Assembly: GCA_051252005.1 (NCBI GenBank)
Contig: JBPOEZ010000009.1
Span: forward strand, 1 to 64,000
Direction: 5' to 3'
DNA length: 64,000 nt
Source: JACOMS01 sp051252005
Lineage (GTDB): Bacteria; Pseudomonadota; Alphaproteobacteria; Caulobacterales; Maricaulaceae
This document shows, one piece after another, positions 62,977 through 64,000 of this stretch (the stretch's first letter is position 1; each line of letters opens with the position of its first letter). The notes beneath the pieces were generated by a model. The model was not told where the DNA came from and did not search any database. It saw only the letters and a list, made by a program, of their open reading frames with translations. The translations under genes and the position numbers were made by a program.

Positions 62977-63031
62977 AATCTCTCTTCTTTAGTCAATGTT
63001 GCCCCTGACGCACCTCTCTCCGCGTCAGGGG
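62965..63031 (+). terminator. Two tandem hairpins after the plus-strand peroxiredoxin gene
   Basis: AACATTGACT (62965-62974) and AGTCAATGTT (62991-63000) form a perfect 10-bp pair that includes part of the stop codon. Directly after, CCCCTGACGC (63002-63011) pairs with GCGTCAGGGG (63022-63031). Only a weak T-tract follows. They may partly terminate the peroxiredoxin transcript ahead of the transporter genes. Confidence 0.65.
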
Positions 63032-63055
63032 GATACTTACTTGTAGGAATTTCAT

Positions 63056-63481
63056 ATGGAAAATTTTACCCCCCTCTCCGCTGCAATAGGCGGCGCTATG
63101 ATTGGATTGTCTGCGGTCTGGCTTATGGCGTCTGCCGGACGCGTAGCTGGAATTAGCGGTATATTAGGCGGCGCGGTCACGGCTTCTTCTGGGGATAAGC
63201 TCTGGCGCTGGACGTTCCTGCTAGGTTTATTGCTTGGCCCTTTATGTATTGGTCTTGCCAAGCCGGAGCTTGTAAAGGCGGAATTCCCAGTTACAGGGCC
63301 GCTCTTAATACTGGGCGGTATTTGCGTGGGTCTTGGCACTCAACTTGGAAGTGGCTGCACAAGCGGTCACGGGGTTTGCGGCAATGCACGGCTCTCTATG
63401 CGGTCATTGCTGGCGACAATAACCTTCATGGCAACAGGTATCGCGACAGTTTTCATTTTGCGCCAAGTTACGGGAGGCTGA
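63056..63481 (+). CDS. YeeE/YedE family transporter, N-terminal half
   Basis: A 141-residue membrane protein with four helices, the first half of a YeeE/YedE-type sulfur-compound channel (Pmp/thiosulfate type). The signature is GLGTQLGSGCTSGHGVCGNA near residue 97, whose cysteines handle thiosulfate or persulfide sulfur. Related BigR-regulated loci carry the same split pair. The stop is one base before the start of the second half. Confidence 0.9.
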   Translation: MENFTPLSAAIGGAMIGLSAVWLMASAGRVAGISGILGGAVTASSGDKLWRWTFLLGLLLGPLCIGLAKPELVKAEFPVTGPLLILGGICVGLGTQLGSGCTSGHGVCGNARLSMRSLLATITFMATGIATVFILRQVTGG

Positions 63482-63482
63482 A

Positions 63483-63899
63483 GTGAAGCTACCGATTTCA
63501 ACATTTATTGCAGGGCTGATTTTTGGCGCTGGTTTGACAGTCTCTCAAATGGTAAATCCTAATAAGGTGATTTCGTTTCTAGACGTTATGGGAAATTGGG
63601 ACCCTAGTCTTGCCTTTGTTATGGGAGGCGCGTTGCTTGTTACCTTTATCGGCTATAAATATGTGCTAAAAAAGTCAGGCCCGTTATTTGACGACCGGTT
63701 TCGTCTACCCACCCGCAATGACATTGACACGCCGCTTATCTTTGGGGCCGCAATGTTTGGTGTTGGGTGGGGCATTGCCGGACTGTGTCCTGGACCTGCA
63801 TTGGCTAGCCTTAGTTTCGCTGGGCAAAATGGCCTTATTTTTGTGACTGCAATGGTGATCACAATCGTTGCCTACCGCGTTATCAAGGTTAAGTTATGA
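63483..63899 (+). CDS. YeeE/YedE family transporter, C-terminal half (DUF6691)
   Basis: A 138-residue membrane protein with about four helices. FGVGWGIAGLCPGPALASL near residue 97 is the second signature of the family, with its conserved cysteine. Together with the upstream gene it should form one sulfur-import or export channel in the inner membrane. GTG at 63483 is taken as the start, immediately after the first half. Confidence 0.9.
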   Translation: MKLPISTFIAGLIFGAGLTVSQMVNPNKVISFLDVMGNWDPSLAFVMGGALLVTFIGYKYVLKKSGPLFDDRFRLPTRNDIDTPLIFGAAMFGVGWGIAGLCPGPALASLSFAGQNGLIFVTAMVITIVAYRVIKVKL

Positions 63900-64000
63900 T
63901 ATTCTGAAGGGTTCTAACGCCAGCTTTTATCGTAGCGCTTCATTTAGCCGGCTGATAGGTTGAAAAGAAAAAGCTTTTGTATTTGAACGTGATTTCAGCG
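63900..64000. other. Window edge, no feature seen
   Basis: About 100 bases after the transporter gene contain no recognisable gene, terminator or repeat before the window ends. Confidence 0.3.

Overview
The window is chromosomal DNA of medium GC, most likely from a marine alphaproteobacterium close to the stalked or budding Caulobacterales/Maricaulales lineages. The CpdR-type receiver protein next to an N-formylglutamate amidohydrolase and a tRNA-Val, the PbpC/alpha-2-macroglobulin pair, and the BigR/SqrR-type sulfide locus all fit. Genus cannot be fixed from sequence alone.

Layout: 1-1770 holds an IS3 OrfA scrap, a CPBP membrane protease and two copies of a GC-rich hairpin repeat. 1771-10911 carries a Baeyer-Villiger-type monooxygenase, the alpha-2-macroglobulin/PbpC pair and SlyD. 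10924-15000 is a tryptophan block on the minus strand (trpF, trpB, an unknown membrane gene, trpA with a clear terminator). 15118-16788 has the amidohydrolase, cpdR and tRNA-Val(GAC). 16789-19660, directly after the tRNA, is an island with a truncated RHS tip, a C-terminal toxin-like domain, an immunity candidate and a DUF2938 remnant. 19814-24147 is a LysR-controlled detoxification operon (SnoaL-like lipoprotein, SDR, nitroreductase, DUF4437 cupin). 24178-30623 is a TetR-controlled RND efflux pump with its outer-membrane factor. 30624-32736 is a second RHS cassette, whose toxin is broken by one in-frame stop while the immunity candidate is intact.

32737-41587 reads as one minus-strand operon: PepSY membrane protein, two amidohydrolases, an AGCS symporter and PutA. 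With the separate PruA, a porin, a large propeller-amidohydrolase, an AraC regulator and a TonB receptor (to 55412), it suggests uptake and breakdown of proline-containing peptides. 55619-56773 is a graveyard with a frameshifted IS6-type transposase and a third RHS fragment. 56772-63899 is a sulfide/persulfide locus: SulP, a phosphatase-like/SQR fusion, Blh, a BigR-type repressor and a peroxiredoxin on one strand, and a second peroxiredoxin plus a split YeeE/YedE transporter on the other.

The most notable theme is three dispersed RHS-tip fragments. Two carry different toxin/immunity modules framed by the same RHS core upstream and the same ~300 bp non-coding block downstream, so they look like exchangeable cassettes. 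Copies 1 and 3 also share a 93-94 bp insertion at the same codon of the RHS core.
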